From: Mucilaginibacter phenanthrenivorans
GTDB taxonomy: Bacteria > Bacteroidota > Bacteroidia > Sphingobacteriales > Sphingobacteriaceae
Direction: 5' to 3'
Length of the DNA: 64,000 nt
NCBI RefSeq assembly: GCF_024721155.1
Contig: NZ_JAHVAP010000007.1
Coordinates: 124,001-188,000 of the forward strand
Positions 62,902-64,000 of this stretch are shown one piece after another. Numbering within the stretch: the first letter of the stretch is position 1; the number at the start of each line of letters is the position of its first letter. The notes below the pieces were generated by a model. It saw only the letters and a program-made list of their open reading frames with translations. It ran no database searches and was not told the DNA's origin. A program made the position numbers and the translations under genes.

Positions 62902-63693
62902 TCAGGATGGAAAAATTAACAAAGGAATTGTAATATGCGCGGGAAGCGTGGCCGCCAGGTACCTCCCGATAATTTCTTCAAAATGAAACCTGTGGTTGAC
63001 CAATACAAGGAGATCATTATTCATCCCGTTGATGATAACGTCAACAGCAGTTGGCAAGTCATCCTCTTTGATGTTGTTGAAAAATAACTGTTCATACTTA
63101 ACATTGGAAGTAACCTGGTCATTAAATAGTTGTATTGCATATTTTTGTTCGATGCCTGGTAAACCTTTTGCCGATAGGTGTGCAATCAGAAGGTCTGCCT
63201 GGTGTGGCTTTGCCAACTGGGTGAGGTATTGAACTATTTTAATCCTGCAGTACCGTAAATCGGTAATATAAACCAAGCGCTCAATTTGCTTTATTGGCCA
63301 GCTGACGGGAACCAGCAACAGCGGGCAAAGCACCTTATTGAGTATAGTTTGAACATTTATACTATCTTCAGCTACAAGTTCAGATGGGTGGTTAGGCATG
63401 CCTTTAACCATCATCCATACCTGGTTGCTGTTTACGAAGCCGGCAATTTGATTTTCGTCCATAGATGAAATGTCCAGTTCTTCAATTCCGGGCGTTAGTA
63501 TTTCCATAGCCAGGTCATCATCTTTACTTTCCGTAACTGTGCCGGCCGCCACCATATCTGCCAGTTTATTACTTATTTTAGAGGTATTGGCCAGTAAAAT
63601 TGCCGCCTCTGTTGTTTTCGCTATGTTAACGGCAAAGGCAATCGCGTGCTTAGCTGCAGGTGAGTTGTCATTAAAAACAAGTATGGTTTTCAT
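62902..63693 (-). CDS. Universal stress protein (UspA family)
   Basis: 263-residue cytoplasmic protein with two tandem Usp-like domains. The first is about 1-130 (I-L-V-F-N-D-N-S-P-A-A-K-H-A-I-A-F-A at the start). The second starts near 140 (R-L-V-Y-I-T-D-L-R-Y) and ends D-L-L-V-L-V-N-H-R-F-H-F-E-E-I-I-G-R-Y. The ATP-binding G-x-x-G-x-x-x-x-x-x-x-G-S/T pattern is not clear, so this may be a non-ATP type. Such two-domain proteins are frequent in Bacteroidota. Confidence 0.85.
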   Translation of the reverse strand: MKTILVFNDNSPAAKHAIAFAVNIAKTTEAAILLANTSKISNKLADMVAAGTVTESKDDDLAMEILTPGIEELDISSMDENQIAGFVNSNQVWMMVKGMPNHPSELVAEDSINVQTILNKVLCPLLLVPVSWPIKQIERLVYITDLRYCRIKIVQYLTQLAKPHQADLLIAHLSAKGLPGIEQKYAIQLFNDQVTSNVKYEQLFFNNIKEDDLPTAVDVIINGMNNDLLVLVNHRFHFEEIIGRYLAATLPAHITIPLLIFPS

Positions 63694-64000
63694 TTTATCT
63701 GTATTTAATCGGTTTCACAGGTTAAAGCACTCATCTTCCAACTCTCTCATCATTTAAACAAACTTACTTCAGTATCTACCTGAAAAAAATGATGCTCATT
63801 GCTATAAAATGTAACCAGCATCACTTTTTCATTTGAATTTGATCACTTATTATCCGGTTTGCTTTGGCAATCTTTGTTTTTGGAGGTTTTTTGTCCCACA
63901 AGTAGCTTATATGCAAACACCTGCGCTGTTAACTGCAATTATTCAAAATGCGGTAAATGGCATCAGTATCATTGATAACCAATGACTTGTTGAGCTGATG
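63694..64000. other. Right-edge region with a possible broken PAS-type gene start
   Basis: About 307 bases without a complete gene. A short frame at 63911-63985 (24 codons from ATG) reads A-I-I-Q-N-A-V-N-G-I-S-I-I-D-N-Q and then stops at a TGA. The same frame continues L-V-E-L-M to the window end. This resembles the start of a PAS sensor protein with one nonsense codon. Confidence 0.35.

Overview
The window looks like part of a chromosome from a Bacteroidota soil or plant-type bacterium, most likely a Sphingobacteriaceae member such as Mucilaginibacter. The reasons are three SusC/SusD pairs, SPII lipoproteins ending in S-C-K-K, FecR and ECF sigma partners, promoter boxes of the TTTG / TAnnTTTG type, and weak Shine-Dalgarno sequences. 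The genus is an inference. I found no rRNA, tRNA, CRISPR array, transposase or phage gene.

About 58 kb (1-58,150) is one very large polysaccharide utilisation region. Block A (1-16,937) encodes secreted enzymes: a left-truncated SGNH esterase, GH29 and GH95 alpha-L-fucosidases, a GH36 alpha-galactosidase, an unknown secreted protein, two paralogous SGNH hydrolases flanking a divergent GH38 and a GH92 mannosidase, and a CE1-like esterase. Block B (17,297-28,744) is a Sus block in the unusual order SusD, small lipoprotein, second lipoprotein, SusC, SusD, SusC. Block C (28,753-37,010) holds an intergenic inverted repeat, an Lgt-like membrane enzyme translationally coupled to a DUF4185-like propeller protein, a second GH92, a FucP-type permease, a LacI regulator and a DUF1080 protein. 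Block D (37,074-47,651) is a second, separately controlled system: ECF sigma and FecR anti-sigma, an STN-domain SusC, SusD, a LamG lipoprotein, a sugar porter, a secreted GH130 and a terminator. Block E (47,741-58,125) has an outer-membrane barrel protein, GH35, GH2 and GH31, and an opposing GH13.

The main system-level signal is a palindromic operator (core TAAATCGATTTA, extended GCTAAATCGATTTAGC) in front of several block A, B and C transcription units and of the LacI gene itself, with a weaker copy before GH13. It suggests one LacI-family regulon covering SGNH-GH38, GH92-SGNH-esterase, the Sus block, the second GH92 and lacI. Blocks D and E lack good copies. Block D has sigma/anti-sigma trans-envelope control, and block E promoters share a different short motif.

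The enzymes together would strip fucose, galactose and alpha- and beta-linked mannose, with ester groups removed by the SGNH/CE1 enzymes. A fucosylated, galactosylated mannose-rich glycan (plant or fungal glycoprotein or mannan) is a reasonable guess but is not proven by sequence.

Block F (58,670-64,000) is ordinary accessory chromosome: cupin, SDR, DUF1569, VOC and AraC genes, an L,D-transpeptidase homologue that lacks the catalytic motif, a universal stress protein, and at the right edge a short frame resembling the start of a PAS domain interrupted by a stop.
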